Assembly: GCA_021793055.1 (NCBI GenBank) | Contig: JAJYTL010000058.1 | Span: 1-13,338 of the forward strand | Reading direction: 5' to 3' | DNA from: Pseudomonadota bacterium | GTDB taxonomy: Bacteria; Pseudomonadota; Alphaproteobacteria; Ferrovibrionales; Ferrovibrionaceae | DNA length: 13,338 nucleotides | Shown here: positions 7,485-13,073 of the stretch, one piece after another | Layout: the number at the start of each line of letters is the position of its first letter | Position numbering within the stretch: position 1 is the first letter of the stretch | Position numbers and translations under genes: made by a program | Notes under the pieces: generated by a model | What the model was told of the DNA's origin: nothing | Seen by the model: only the letters and a program-made list of their open reading frames with translations | Databases searched by the model: none

Positions 7485-8290
7485 GCGGCATCCACCTGGC
7501 GTTCGCGGCGAAGCATCTCGCGCGCGAGCTTGATATAGGCTTCGGTCCCGGCGCAATGGGGATCGTAGATCAGCGCCGGCTTACCGTGGCTCGGCGCCTC
7601 CGAGACGCGGACGTTGCGCGGGATCACGGTGTCGTAGACGACCTCGCCGAGATGCTGGCGCACATCCTGCGCCACCTGGTCGGTGAGCTTGTTGCGCTGG
7701 TCGTACATGGTGAGCACGACGCCCTGCACCGCGAGGGCCGGGTTGAGCGCCGCGCGCACGCCCTCGATAGTTTTCAGCAGCAGACTCAGGCCTTCGAGGG
7801 CGAAGAACTCGCATTGCAGCGGCACGAGCACGGCGTCGGCCGCGACCAGCGCGTTCAAGGTCAGGAGGCCGAGCGAGGGCGGGCAGTCGATGAGGATGTG
7901 CTGATAGCTGGCGGCGGCGGTGCGGAAGGCGATATGCAACCGGTGGTTGCGGTTCGGCAGGCTGGCCAGCTCGATCTCGGCGCTGGTCAAATCGGTGGTC
8001 GAGGGCACGATGAAAAGATTGGGCACAGCGGTCGCGAGCGCCGCCTGGTCCAGGTCGATCTCGCCGGTGAGCACGTCGTAGATATGGCGGCTGCGGGCGG
8101 CGCGGTCGATGCCAAGGCCGGTCGAGGCATTGCCCTGCGGATCGAGGTCGACCAGGACCACCTTCTCGCCGACGGCGGCGAGCGCCGTCGCGAGATTGAT
8201 CGCCGTGGTGGTCTTGCCGACGCCACCCTTCTGATTGGCGATGGCGAGGATGCGGCGTTTTTGGGCGGCGAACACGGGCGCGTCAGGCAT
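7481..8290 (-). CDS. parA: Chromosome partitioning ATPase ParA
   Basis: 269 aa from the ATG at 8290. Deviant Walker A NQKGGVGKTTTAINLATALA (19-38), VVLVDLDPQGNASTGLG (switch region, about 44-60), and ILIDCPPSLGLLTLNAL (Walker B) identify a ParA/Soj ATPase that binds DNA non-specifically and segregates ParB-parS complexes. A TTG at 8329, directly after the rsmG stop, would add 13 residues (MPHPRRARCLTRP) that do not look conserved, so I prefer the ATG. No Shine-Dalgarno is visible; instead the start is the last of three ATGCCTGA copies, each of which overlaps a stop and a start (see the repeat at 8276-8337). The stop overlaps the parB ATG. Confidence 0.96.
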   Translation of the reverse strand: MPDAPVFAAQKRRILAIANQKGGVGKTTTAINLATALAAVGEKVVLVDLDPQGNASTGLGIDRAARSRHIYDVLTGEIDLDQAALATAVPNLFIVPSTTDLTSAEIELASLPNRNHRLHIAFRTAAASYQHILIDCPPSLGLLTLNALVAADAVLVPLQCEFFALEGLSLLLKTIEGVRAALNPALAVQGVVLTMYDQRNKLTDQVAQDVRQHLGEVVYDTVIPRNVRVSEAPSHGKPALIYDPHCAGTEAYIKLAREMLRRERQVDAA

Positions 8291-8337
8291 GGGGCGCGTC
8301 AGGCATCGAGCGCGGCGGGGATGGGGCAATCAGGCAT
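8276..8337 (-). repeat. Three ATGCCTGA stop/start overlaps between rsmG and parA, including a 16-bp tandem duplication
   Basis: Minus-strand copies of ATGCCTGA lie at 8337-8330, 8306-8299 and 8290-8283. The last two belong to a 15-bp direct repeat, ATGCCTGACGCGCCC, with a 1-bp spacer (8306-8292 and 8290-8276). The first TGA ends rsmG. The ATG of copy 1 opens a 12-codon frame (MPDCPIPAALDA) that ends in the TGA of copy 2. The ATG of copy 2 opens a 7-codon frame (MPDAPHA) that ends in the TGA of copy 3. The ATG of copy 3 starts parA (MPDAPVF). The positions are read directly from sequence; translation of the mini-frames is inference. Confidence 0.7.
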
Positions 8338-8977
8338 GGCCGAACCTTTTGATGCGCAGGATCACCCCGGCGGGGTCGGACTGGCTGGCAAGGCGGTCGA
8401 GCGCGAGTGTCCGGGATTTGCCGGCCTCCGTCAATTCTTTCTCGAAATCCTGCCCCTTGAGGAAGAGGCCGACGGTCTCGCGGCCGGCGAGGCGGGCGCC
8501 GTAATCCAAGAGCTTGGAGAGCGGCGCCAGGGCGCGGGCGGTGATGACGTCGGGTGCGGGCAGGCCAATGAGGCTTTCGATGCGGCCGCGATGGACGGTG
8601 ACCGGAAGCTTGAGGATGCGGGCGGTTTCCTCAAGGAACACGGTCTTGCGGCCGTCGCTCTCGACCAGATGCACCTCGGCGGCGCCAAGCAGCGCCAGCA
8701 CCAGGCCGGGGAAGCCGGCGCCGGAGCCGAGATCGATCCACACCTTGGCGCCTGGCGGGGCGAGGGGGAGAAGCTGGGCGGAATCGTAGAAATGCCGCCG
8801 CCACAACTGATCCAGGGTCTTCGGTCCGACTAGGTTGATCGCCTTCTGCCAGCGGCGCAGAAGCTCGGCGTAAGTCTCGAAGGCTGCCAATGTTTCACGT
8901 GAAACATCAAGCAGCGCCTGAAACTCGGCCGGGCCGAAGGGCGCGGCGGGATCGAGGGAGATGGGGATCGCGGGCAA
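8330..8977 (-). CDS. rsmG: 16S rRNA (guanine527-N7)-methyltransferase RsmG
   Basis: 215 aa, normal for the family. RsmG methylates N7 of G527 in 16S rRNA using S-adenosylmethionine. Visible blocks: LRRWQKAINLVGPKTLDQLWRRHFYDS (40-66), SAM-binding motif VWIDLGSGAGFPGLVLAL (79-96), HLVESDGRKTVFLEE (103-117) and ITARALAPLSKLL (145-157). The best start is TTG at 8977, 17 bp after the mnmG stop; there is no good Shine-Dalgarno, so translation probably depends on coupling to mnmG. A perfect parS (8891-8906) is embedded in codons 24-29, encoding the D-V-S-R-E-T stretch. The stop lies in the first ATGCCTGA copy leading to parA. Confidence 0.95.
   Translation of the reverse strand: MPAIPISLDPAAPFGPAEFQALLDVSRETLAAFETYAELLRRWQKAINLVGPKTLDQLWRRHFYDSAQLLPLAPPGAKVWIDLGSGAGFPGLVLALLGAAEVHLVESDGRKTVFLEETARILKLPVTVHRGRIESLIGLPAPDVITARALAPLSKLLDYGARLAGRETVGLFLKGQDFEKELTEAGKSRTLALDRLASQSDPAGVILRIKRFGHA
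8891..8906. other. parS: parS centromere site inside rsmG
   Basis: TGTTTCACGTGAAACA is a perfect 16-bp match to the canonical bacterial parS palindrome. It lies within the rsmG coding region (Val-Ser-Arg-Glu-Thr), where it constrains the protein sequence, and about 1.4 kb upstream of parB. It should nucleate ParB loading. Confidence 0.96.
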
Positions 8978-8994
8978 TGGCGGAAGCGCCCGGC

Positions 8995-10866
8995 TCAGGC
9001 GCCAAGCGCCGCGGTCCGGCGCGCCCGGCGGACATGCACAAGCAGGGCGGACAGCGCCGCCGGGGTGACGCCGGATATCCGCCCGGCCTGGCCCAGGGTC
9101 TGCGGCCGGATGCGGGCGAGTTTTTCCCGCGCCTCGATAGAGAGGCCGCCGATCGCGGCGTAATCGAGATCGGCCGGCAGCTTCAGCGCCTCGTCGCGGC
9201 GGAAGGCGGCGATATCGGCGTCCTGGCGCTCGACATAGCCGGCATAGCGGCCGTCGATTTCGAGCTGCTCGGCGATTTCGGGCGCCATGCCGGCAAATTC
9301 CGGCCAGATGCGGGCAAGCGTCGCCACCGTGACCTCGGGATAGCGCAGGAGATGGGCGGCGGAGCGATGCACGCCATCCTGGTTCACTGGAATGCCGGCG
9401 GCGGCGGCGGCCTTTGGCGTCAGTTCCAGACGGCGCGCCAAGGCGCGCCCCTCGTCCAAGGCCAAGGCCTTGGCGGTAAAGCGGTTTTCGCGCTCGCGCC
9501 CGACCGCGCCGAGGGCGATGCCCCGCGGCGTCAGGCGCTGGTCGGCGTTGTCGGCACGAAGCTTTAGGCGGTATTCCGCGCGCGAGGTGAACATGCGGTA
9601 GGGCTCGGCCGTGCCACGGGTCACCAGATCGTCGATGAGAACGCCGATATAGGCGTCCGCCCGGTCGAGCACGAAGCCCGCCGTGGCGCCGCCGGCCTTC
9701 AGCGCCGCGTTGAGCCCGGCGATCAGGCCCTGCGCCGCGGCCTCTTCGTAGCCGGTGGTGCCGTTGATCTGGCCGGCGAGGAAGAGCCCCGGCACGCGCT
9801 TGGCTTCGAGCGTCGGAAACAGCTCGCGGGCGTCGACGAAATCGTATTCGACGGCATAGCCGGGGCGGATCATGCGCGCCTTTTCGAGCCCCGGAATGGT
9901 TTTCAGCAGCGCGATCTGCACCTCGCCCGGCAGCGAGGTCGAGATGCCGTTGGGATAGATGGTGTCGTCATCGAGGCCTTCCGGCTCAAGAAAAATCTGG
10001 TGGCGCTCGCGCGCGGCGAAGCGCACCACCTTATCCTCGATCGATGGGCAATAGCGCGGCCCGGTGCCCTCGATCTGCCCGGAATAGATCGGCGCGAGAT
10101 GGAGATTGGCGCGGATCAGGGCGTGGCTGGCCGGCGTCGTCTCGGTGACGTGGCAGGCGACCTGCGGGTTCTTGATCGCCGCGGTCAGAAAGGAGAACGG
10201 AACGGGGGGATCGTCGCCGTTTTGCACCGCGAGTCCGGCCCAATCGATAGAGTTTCCGGCGAGTCGCGGCGGCGTTCCCGTTTTGAGCCGGCCCAAGGCG
10301 AATCCGAGCCGGGCGAGGGCCTTGGAGAGACCCAAGGCCGGCGCTTCGCCGACCCGGCCGGCCGGCGTCGTTTCGGCGCCGACATGGATCAGCCCGCGCA
10401 GGAAGGTGCCGGTGGTGAGGATCACGGCCGCTGCGCGGACCTCCCCGCCGTCGGCGAGGACGACGCCGGCAACCCGGCCGTCCGTGACGATCAGGTCCTC
10501 GATCGCGGCCTCGGCGACATCGAGGCCCGGAATTGCCGCGAGCGCCGCCTGCATCGCCTGGCGATAGAGCTTGCGGTCGGCCTGGGCGCGGGGCCCGCGC
10601 ACCGCCGGGCCCTTGCTGCGGTTCAACAGCCGGAACTGGATGCCGGCGGCGTCCGCGACGCGGCCCATGACGCCGTCTAGGGCGTCGATCTCGCGCACCA
10701 GATGGCCCTTGGCGAGGCCGCCGATGGCGGGATTGCACGACATCTCGCCGATGGTCGCGCGCTTGTGGGTGAGGAGCAGGGTCCTGGCGCCGAGCCGCGC
10801 CGCGGCCGCGGCGGCCTCGGCGCCCGCGTGGCCGCCGCCGATGACGATGACGTCTGCCTTCGACAT
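8995..10866 (-). CDS. mnmG: tRNA uridine-5-carboxymethylaminomethyl modification enzyme MnmG (GidA)
   Basis: 623 aa. MnmG is an FAD enzyme that, with the GTPase MnmE, installs (carboxymethyl)aminomethyl groups on wobble uridine 34 of certain tRNAs. Visible parts: dinucleotide fold VIVIGGGHAGAEAA (6-19), EMSCNPAIGGLAKGHLVREI (41-60), signature GPRAQADRKLYRQAMQ (91-106), GTGPRYCPSIEDKVVRF (267-283), second signature AGQINGTTGYEEAAAQG (364-380), and a helical C-terminal domain (about 550-620). The ATG at 10866 is preferred over an in-frame upstream start at 10902, because MSKADVIVIGGG is the family N terminus and a promoter occupies the upstream stretch. No Shine-Dalgarno is seen; the promoter position predicts a leaderless mRNA. 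It heads the operon mnmG-rsmG-parA-parB-ampG. mnmE is not adjacent. Confidence 0.97.
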   Translation of the reverse strand: MSKADVIVIGGGHAGAEAAAAAARLGARTLLLTHKRATIGEMSCNPAIGGLAKGHLVREIDALDGVMGRVADAAGIQFRLLNRSKGPAVRGPRAQADRKLYRQAMQAALAAIPGLDVAEAAIEDLIVTDGRVAGVVLADGGEVRAAAVILTTGTFLRGLIHVGAETTPAGRVGEAPALGLSKALARLGFALGRLKTGTPPRLAGNSIDWAGLAVQNGDDPPVPFSFLTAAIKNPQVACHVTETTPASHALIRANLHLAPIYSGQIEGTGPRYCPSIEDKVVRFAARERHQIFLEPEGLDDDTIYPNGISTSLPGEVQIALLKTIPGLEKARMIRPGYAVEYDFVDARELFPTLEAKRVPGLFLAGQINGTTGYEEAAAQGLIAGLNAALKAGGATAGFVLDRADAYIGVLIDDLVTRGTAEPYRMFTSRAEYRLKLRADNADQRLTPRGIALGAVGRERENRFTAKALALDEGRALARRLELTPKAAAAAGIPVNQDGVHRSAAHLLRYPEVTVATLARIWPEFAGMAPEIAEQLEIDGRYAGYVERQDADIAAFRRDEALKLPADLDYAAIGGLSIEAREKLARIRPQTLGQAGRISGVTPAALSALLVHVRRARRTAALGA

Positions 10867-10873
10867 GGCGCGG

Positions 10874-10902
10874 AACCTAGCCGCGCGCCACCGCGAAGTC
10901 AA
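10874..10902 (-). promoter_or_regulatory. Sigma70-type promoter for mnmG, positioned for a leaderless transcript
   Basis: On the minus strand, TTGACT (10902-10897), a 17-bp spacer and TAGGTT (10879-10874). With the last T of the -10 box at -7, transcription would start at about 10867-10866, i.e. at or 1 nt before the mnmG ATG. The absence of a Shine-Dalgarno fits. parS lies 14 bp upstream of the -35 box. Confidence 0.6.
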
Positions 10903-10915
10903 AGCCTGCTCTTAA

Positions 10916-10931
10916 TGTTTCACGTGAAACA
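10916..10931. other. parS: parS centromere site upstream of mnmG
   Basis: A second perfect TGTTTCACGTGAAACA, about 2.0 kb from the parS in rsmG and 14 bp upstream of the mnmG -35 box. Besides segregation, ParB bound here could affect the mnmG promoter; that is inference. Confidence 0.96.
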
Positions 10932-10932
10932 A

Positions 10933-10949
10933 GGGCGCGGCACGCGCCC
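10933..10949 (-). terminator. Candidate terminator hairpin downstream of small paralog 1
   Basis: GGGCGCG-GCA-CGCGCCC forms a perfect 7-bp GC stem with a 3-nt loop. In the minus-strand reading it lies 31 bp after the stop of the 70-aa gene and is followed by TTGTTT, which is the edge of parS. The U-tract is short, so this is a candidate only. Confidence 0.4.
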
Positions 10950-10980
10950 GCCGCCGCGCCGGCGCGTTAGGGCCGCCCGC

Positions 10981-11193
10981 TCACGGCGCGTCGCCGGCGG
11001 ACGGTTCGAACGGCAGCAAGGTCCGGTTGTCGAGCACCCGCACCGCGGCGGCGATGCGGCCCCAAAATTCCGCCCCGGCGTCGTCACCGGCGCGAATGTG
11101 GCCGTGAATGCGGGCCTCCATGATCGCCCCCGCCTGGTTTCCAAAGGCGGCGACCATCTTCTCGGCGATTGCGACCACATCCCCCACGCTCAT
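10981..11193 (-). CDS. Small hypothetical protein, tandem paralog 1 (70 aa)
   Basis: 70 aa from the ATG at 11193. I do not recognise a named family. The sequence begins MSVGDVVAIAEKMVAAFG and contains MEARIHGHIRAGDDAGAEFW and RIAAAVRVL; it is likely a small soluble helical protein. It matches paralog 2 (11419-11607) at 38 of 54 aligned N-terminal residues, with no gaps; the last 16 residues differ. Conservation of MS[VL]GD at the extreme N terminus supports this ATG over the longer open frame reaching 11367. There is no Shine-Dalgarno. An FNR/FixK-like box is centred 40.5 bp upstream of the ATG and TATGCA occupies -12 to -7 if the ATG is +1, which suggests a leaderless, redox-regulated mRNA. 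A GC hairpin follows the stop. Confidence 0.72.
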   Translation of the reverse strand: MSVGDVVAIAEKMVAAFGNQAGAIMEARIHGHIRAGDDAGAEFWGRIAAAVRVLDNRTLLPFEPSAGDAP

Positions 11194-11199
11194 GCATAT

Positions 11200-11240
11200 T
11201 GCATAGCACAACAATAACCAGAGCGTTTGACCGCGATCAA
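11200..11240 (-). promoter_or_regulatory. FNR/FixK-like box and promoter of small paralog 1
   Basis: TTGAC-CGCG-ATCAA at 11227-11240 (minus reading TTGAT-CGCG-GTCAA) matches the FNR/FixK consensus TTGAT-N4-ATCAA with one mismatch. Its centre is 40.5 bp upstream of the ATG at 11193. A weak -10, TATGCA (11205-11200), lies exactly at -12 to -7 relative to that ATG. This is the class II geometry in which the activator replaces the -35 box. The stretch from here to 11418 holds an A/T-rich tract (about 11248-11265) and no gene. Confidence 0.55.
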
Positions 11241-11418
11241 CTACGGCAAAAAAAATATAAATATCAGACAGATCAAGGATACGCCCGCGCACGGAGCGCC
11301 ATATCTTTTGCGTTCTGGATGCAGACCAAGGTAAAAGCATCACGTTTACTATACCGCGCCGCAGCAACGGCGGCGATTACTCCAGATTATGGTAAACGCG
11401 CCGGCTGCGATCGCGAAA

Positions 11419-11607
11419 CTACCGCGGTTGCCGTCGCCCGCCGCCGAGGAGGCGCACGGCCTCGGCGATCCGCGACCAGAACTCCGCCCCGGCCGCATCG
11501 CCGGCCCGCATATGGCCGACCGCGCGGGCCTCCATCACCGGCGCCGCGCCCGGCCCGAAGGCCGCGACCATCCTCTCCGCGATGATGACGATATCCCCAA
11601 GGCTCAT
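11419..11607 (-). CDS. Small hypothetical protein, tandem paralog 2 (62 aa)
   Basis: 62 aa from the ATG at 11607: MSLGDIVIIAERMVAAFG, then MEARAVGHMRAGDAAGAEFW and RIAEAVRLL, with a short basic tail. It is a paralog of the 70-aa gene 225 bp downstream on the same strand, evidently a local duplication. The conserved core (AE[KR]MVAAFG, MEAR..GH.RAGD.AGAEFW.RIA.AVR.L) suggests two or three helices. Function is unknown; my memory of similar short alphaproteobacterial hypothetical proteins is too vague to name a family. The open frame continues upstream to 11886, but that part is arginine/proline-rich and contains the regulatory box, so it is not taken as coding. There is no Shine-Dalgarno; a 15-bp hairpin sequence directly precedes the ATG. 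Confidence 0.72.
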   Translation of the reverse strand: MSLGDIVIIAERMVAAFGPGAAPVMEARAVGHMRAGDAAGAEFWSRIAEAVRLLGGGRRQPR

Positions 11608-11608
11608 G

Positions 11609-11623
11609 GCGCCAAGCTGGCGC
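11609..11623. repeat. Inverted repeat GCGCCA-AGC-TGGCGC directly before paralog 2 start
   Basis: A perfect 6-bp inverted repeat with a 3-bp centre, ending 1 bp before the ATG. It covers the place of the -10 box if transcription starts at the ATG, so it may be an operator. If the mRNA starts further upstream, it would be a hairpin hiding the start codon. No matching repeat precedes paralog 1. Confidence 0.45.
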
Positions 11624-11641
11624 AGCCCTGGCCGCGCCACC

Positions 11642-11655
11642 TTGATCTTGGTCAA
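11642..11655. promoter_or_regulatory. FNR/FixK-like box upstream of small paralog 2
   Basis: TTGAT-CTTG-GTCAA (minus reading TTGAC-CAAG-ATCAA) is one mismatch from TTGAT-N4-ATCAA. The centre is 41.5 bp upstream of the ATG at 11607, the same geometry as paralog 1. The -10 position shows only CAGCTT, which is weak. The two boxes are the only near-matches I found by eye in the window. Confidence 0.55.
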
Positions 11656-11916
11656 AGAATAGAAAGAATTGGGGCGCCGTGGCCCGCGCGCCACGGGCGC
11701 GAGTGGGGGGCGAACCGGAGTCGCTCCGGCGCACCATTTTGGTCGCCGATTATCCCCGTCGAGCCGCCTGTTAGGTGAGCTTGCTACATAACACCGCCTA
11801 TTTGCGGAATTATGCCGCTGTCTCACCGGTCTATTCAAAAGGAGGTGCGTCGAAGCCCGTAGCTGCGATGTTTTGGTGCGCCCCATGGGGACGGCCCGAT
11901 GAATAAATGGTTTGCT
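11656..11916. other. Non-coding stretch with the GC boundary of the accessory island
   Basis: With 11608-11655 this forms a gene-free gap of 309 bp. It contains an imperfect GC hairpin around 11672-11700 (GCCGTGG...CCACGGGC), a drop in GC beginning near 11765, a palindrome CCCCATGGGG at 11881-11890, and AAGGAGGTG at 11839-11847 with no start codon at a suitable distance. The GC drop may mark the left edge of a mobile insertion; I could not identify a terminal inverted repeat or target duplication. Confidence 0.4.
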
Positions 11917-12744
11917 TTATCTGGGCGAGCGCAGCTTTTCATCTTCGTCTGTGCCGTTTCCATATTGATGCTGTCTAGCATTGTCGCCGCCAAGTGCATC
12001 CATCCCCGTTTTGTCCATGCAGTCCTGTTCGTACCGATGGCAGAACTTGGTCCACCTTTCGTTGCCAAATCCGTCCCTGTAGTAGACTATTCCCCAGATA
12101 AAAAGTGCCCCTTTATCAGAAGTAACGAGACGGGTTCTCTCCTTCAAGTCAGCAGCAACGAATCTCGGCATCGTTGCTTTGGGAGCGAGCAAATTCGTGC
12201 TGTCGGGAATATCAAGGTCCCCGATTGGGAATTTTTTCCGTACTTTATTGGAATCAACTTCCATGTCGATATGCCACCGCATCCTGGTCGCCGGAAGACC
12301 ACCTGTATTCCTCATGATTACGCGACCAATCGCGCGTGGTTCATGGAATCCTGTGACTCCATTGGGCTCCACAGTAATGAAAGCACGCTCCAATATTTCT
12401 GTAATTTCGTTTTGTCGGCGTATAAGTCGCGCCTGTTCGCTAGCCTCCCGACCCAAGTTAATAGTAAACCACGCGATGACAACCGTGGCGATGGCAGTCA
12501 TGAAAACACTGTGATCGGAAAAAAATCCCCACTCGCAGTCAAGAAATATCCGAATTCTTTCTATAAAAGTAGCCTGTACCAACTGTTGAGACTTTTCTGC
12601 GTTTTTGTAGCCGTAATTCTGATCATAATTAGCCGTACATTGCCGGAATGACTGAGAAATTGATCCTATAAACAACAAGAGCGCAATTCCTAAAAATAAG
12701 AATGATCGGCGCAGCACTTGCCTAATGTGCGTCAGCACAATCAT
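11917..12744 (-). CDS. Two-TM membrane protein of unknown function
   Basis: 275 aa. Hydrophobic segments lie at about 13-31 (SFLFLGIALLLFIGSI) and 78-97 (HSVFMTAIATVVIAWFTINL). They are followed by a charged helix (LGREASEQARLIRRQNEITEI) and a C-terminal domain, probably beta-rich (RAFITVEPN, VIMRNTGGLPATRMRW, ALFIWGIVYYRDGFGNERW). This layout is common among uncharacterised bacterial accessory proteins; I do not assign a function. AGGGGGG lies almost touching the ATG at 12744; a GTG two codons later has better spacing. It starts 15 bp after the DUF6471-like stop, so the two form an operon. GC content is well below the neighbouring core genes. An overlapping plus-strand open frame was rejected. 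Confidence 0.75.
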   Translation of the reverse strand: MIVLTHIRQVLRRSFLFLGIALLLFIGSISQSFRQCTANYDQNYGYKNAEKSQQLVQATFIERIRIFLDCEWGFFSDHSVFMTAIATVVIAWFTINLGREASEQARLIRRQNEITEILERAFITVEPNGVTGFHEPRAIGRVIMRNTGGLPATRMRWHIDMEVDSNKVRKKFPIGDLDIPDSTNLLAPKATMPRFVAADLKERTRLVTSDKGALFIWGIVYYRDGFGNERWTKFCHRYEQDCMDKTGMDALGGDNARQHQYGNGTDEDEKLRSPR

Positions 12745-12759
12745 TCCCCCCTAGATTTG

Positions 12760-12996
12760 TTAATCCGACAAATGAAGCATACGGCATCCAATTGCTTCCA
12801 GACATTGAATAAAAAACACAGCCGTAAAGCTGCCTCGCGCGATCTTATTGGATATATTCCGCTCGCTATCTCTGACGCCGATCTCAGCAAGCTTATCAGC
12901 TAGATCGGCATAGCTCAGGTTCCGCCGTTTTAGTTCAGCCTTGAGAAGCCCCTTCACCTGTGCTTGCCAGTCATCATTTGTCTTGACAGCCAACAT
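12760..12996 (-). CDS. DUF6471-like small HTH protein
   Basis: 78 aa. AELKRRNLSYADLADKLAEIGVRDSERNISNKIARGSFTAVFFIQCLEAIGC resembles the DUF6471 family, whose layout recalls a Cro/C1-type helix-turn-helix (SYADLADKL as helix 2, ERNISNKIARG as the recognition part). The family name comes from memory of its FF/LLQCLEAIG ending. AGGAG lies 5 nt before the ATG. A strong promoter (13023-13051) with an inverted repeat over the -10 box is directly upstream, which suggests autoregulation. It is divergent from the IS1595-like transposase and precedes the membrane protein in an operon. Likely a regulator of this module; DNA binding is inferred. Confidence 0.75.
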   Translation of the reverse strand: MLAVKTNDDWQAQVKGLLKAELKRRNLSYADLADKLAEIGVRDSERNISNKIARGSFTAVFFIQCLEAIGCRMLHLSD

Positions 12997-13019
12997 GCGT
13001 CTCCTAAATCAGTGCTAAA

Positions 13020-13037
13020 AACATCATAAACGATGTT
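13020..13037. promoter_or_regulatory. Inverted repeat AACATC-N6-GATGTT over the DUF6471 -10 box (candidate operator)
   Basis: AACATCATAAACGATGTT is a perfect 6-bp inverted repeat with a 6-bp centre that contains most of the -10 box of the minus-strand promoter. On the minus strand one half reads AACATCG, which recurs in the repeat over the transposase start region (13085-13091). Confidence 0.55.
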
Positions 13038-13051
13038 ATTTGCATTGACAA
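13023..13051 (-). promoter_or_regulatory. Promoter for the DUF6471-membrane protein operon
   Basis: On the minus strand, TTGTCA (13051-13046), a 17-bp spacer and TATGAT (13028-13023), a near-consensus sigma70 promoter. Transcription would start about 20 nt before the ATG, leaving room for the visible AGGAG. Confidence 0.75.
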
Positions 13052-13073
13052 GAGACGGCGTGTGCACTACATT
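13045..13073 (+). promoter_or_regulatory. Promoter for the IS1595-like transposase
   Basis: TTGACA (13045-13050), a 17-bp spacer and TACATT (13068-13073). The -35 box overlaps the -35 of the divergent DUF6471 promoter by 5 bp, so both promoters cannot easily be occupied at once. Confidence 0.7.

Noticed and set aside
8291..8329. TTG at 8329 as the parA start
   Set aside because: The added MPHPRRARCLTRP is not ParA-like, and the ATG at 8290 gives a normal N terminus before the Walker A motif.
8890..9567. Plus-strand frame beginning MFHVKHQAAP at the rsmG parS
   Set aside because: Its start is just the parS sequence translated; the rest is antisense to mnmG and rsmG.
11194..11367. 58-residue N-terminal extension of small paralog 1
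   Set aside because: It has no counterpart in paralog 2, runs through the A/T-rich tract and contains the FNR-like box.
11672..11700. GC hairpin upstream of paralog 2 as a terminator for the membrane protein gene
   Set aside because: The stem is imperfect, the following T-tract is interrupted, and it lies over 200 bp beyond the stop codon; kept only as a note within the non-coding stretch.
11608..11886. 93-residue N-terminal extension of small paralog 2
   Set aside because: It is Arg/Pro/Asn-rich, crosses hairpins and the GC boundary, and is not shared with paralog 1.
11839..11906. AAGGAGGTG followed by a 12-codon frame (MFWCAPWGRPDE)
   Set aside because: The start codon is 20 nt from the SD-like sequence and the frame has no homology; probably chance. 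The reverse complement resembles the 16S rRNA 3' tail over too few bases to mean anything.
11899..12651. 250-aa plus-strand open frame (MNKWFALSGRAQLF...) with hydrophobic ends
   Set aside because: It lies antisense to the 275-aa minus-strand gene, which has a ribosome-binding site, an operon partner 15 bp upstream and a protein-like pattern (TM helices, charged helix, VIMRNTGGLPA). The plus-strand product is Cys/Ser-rich without domain-like features.
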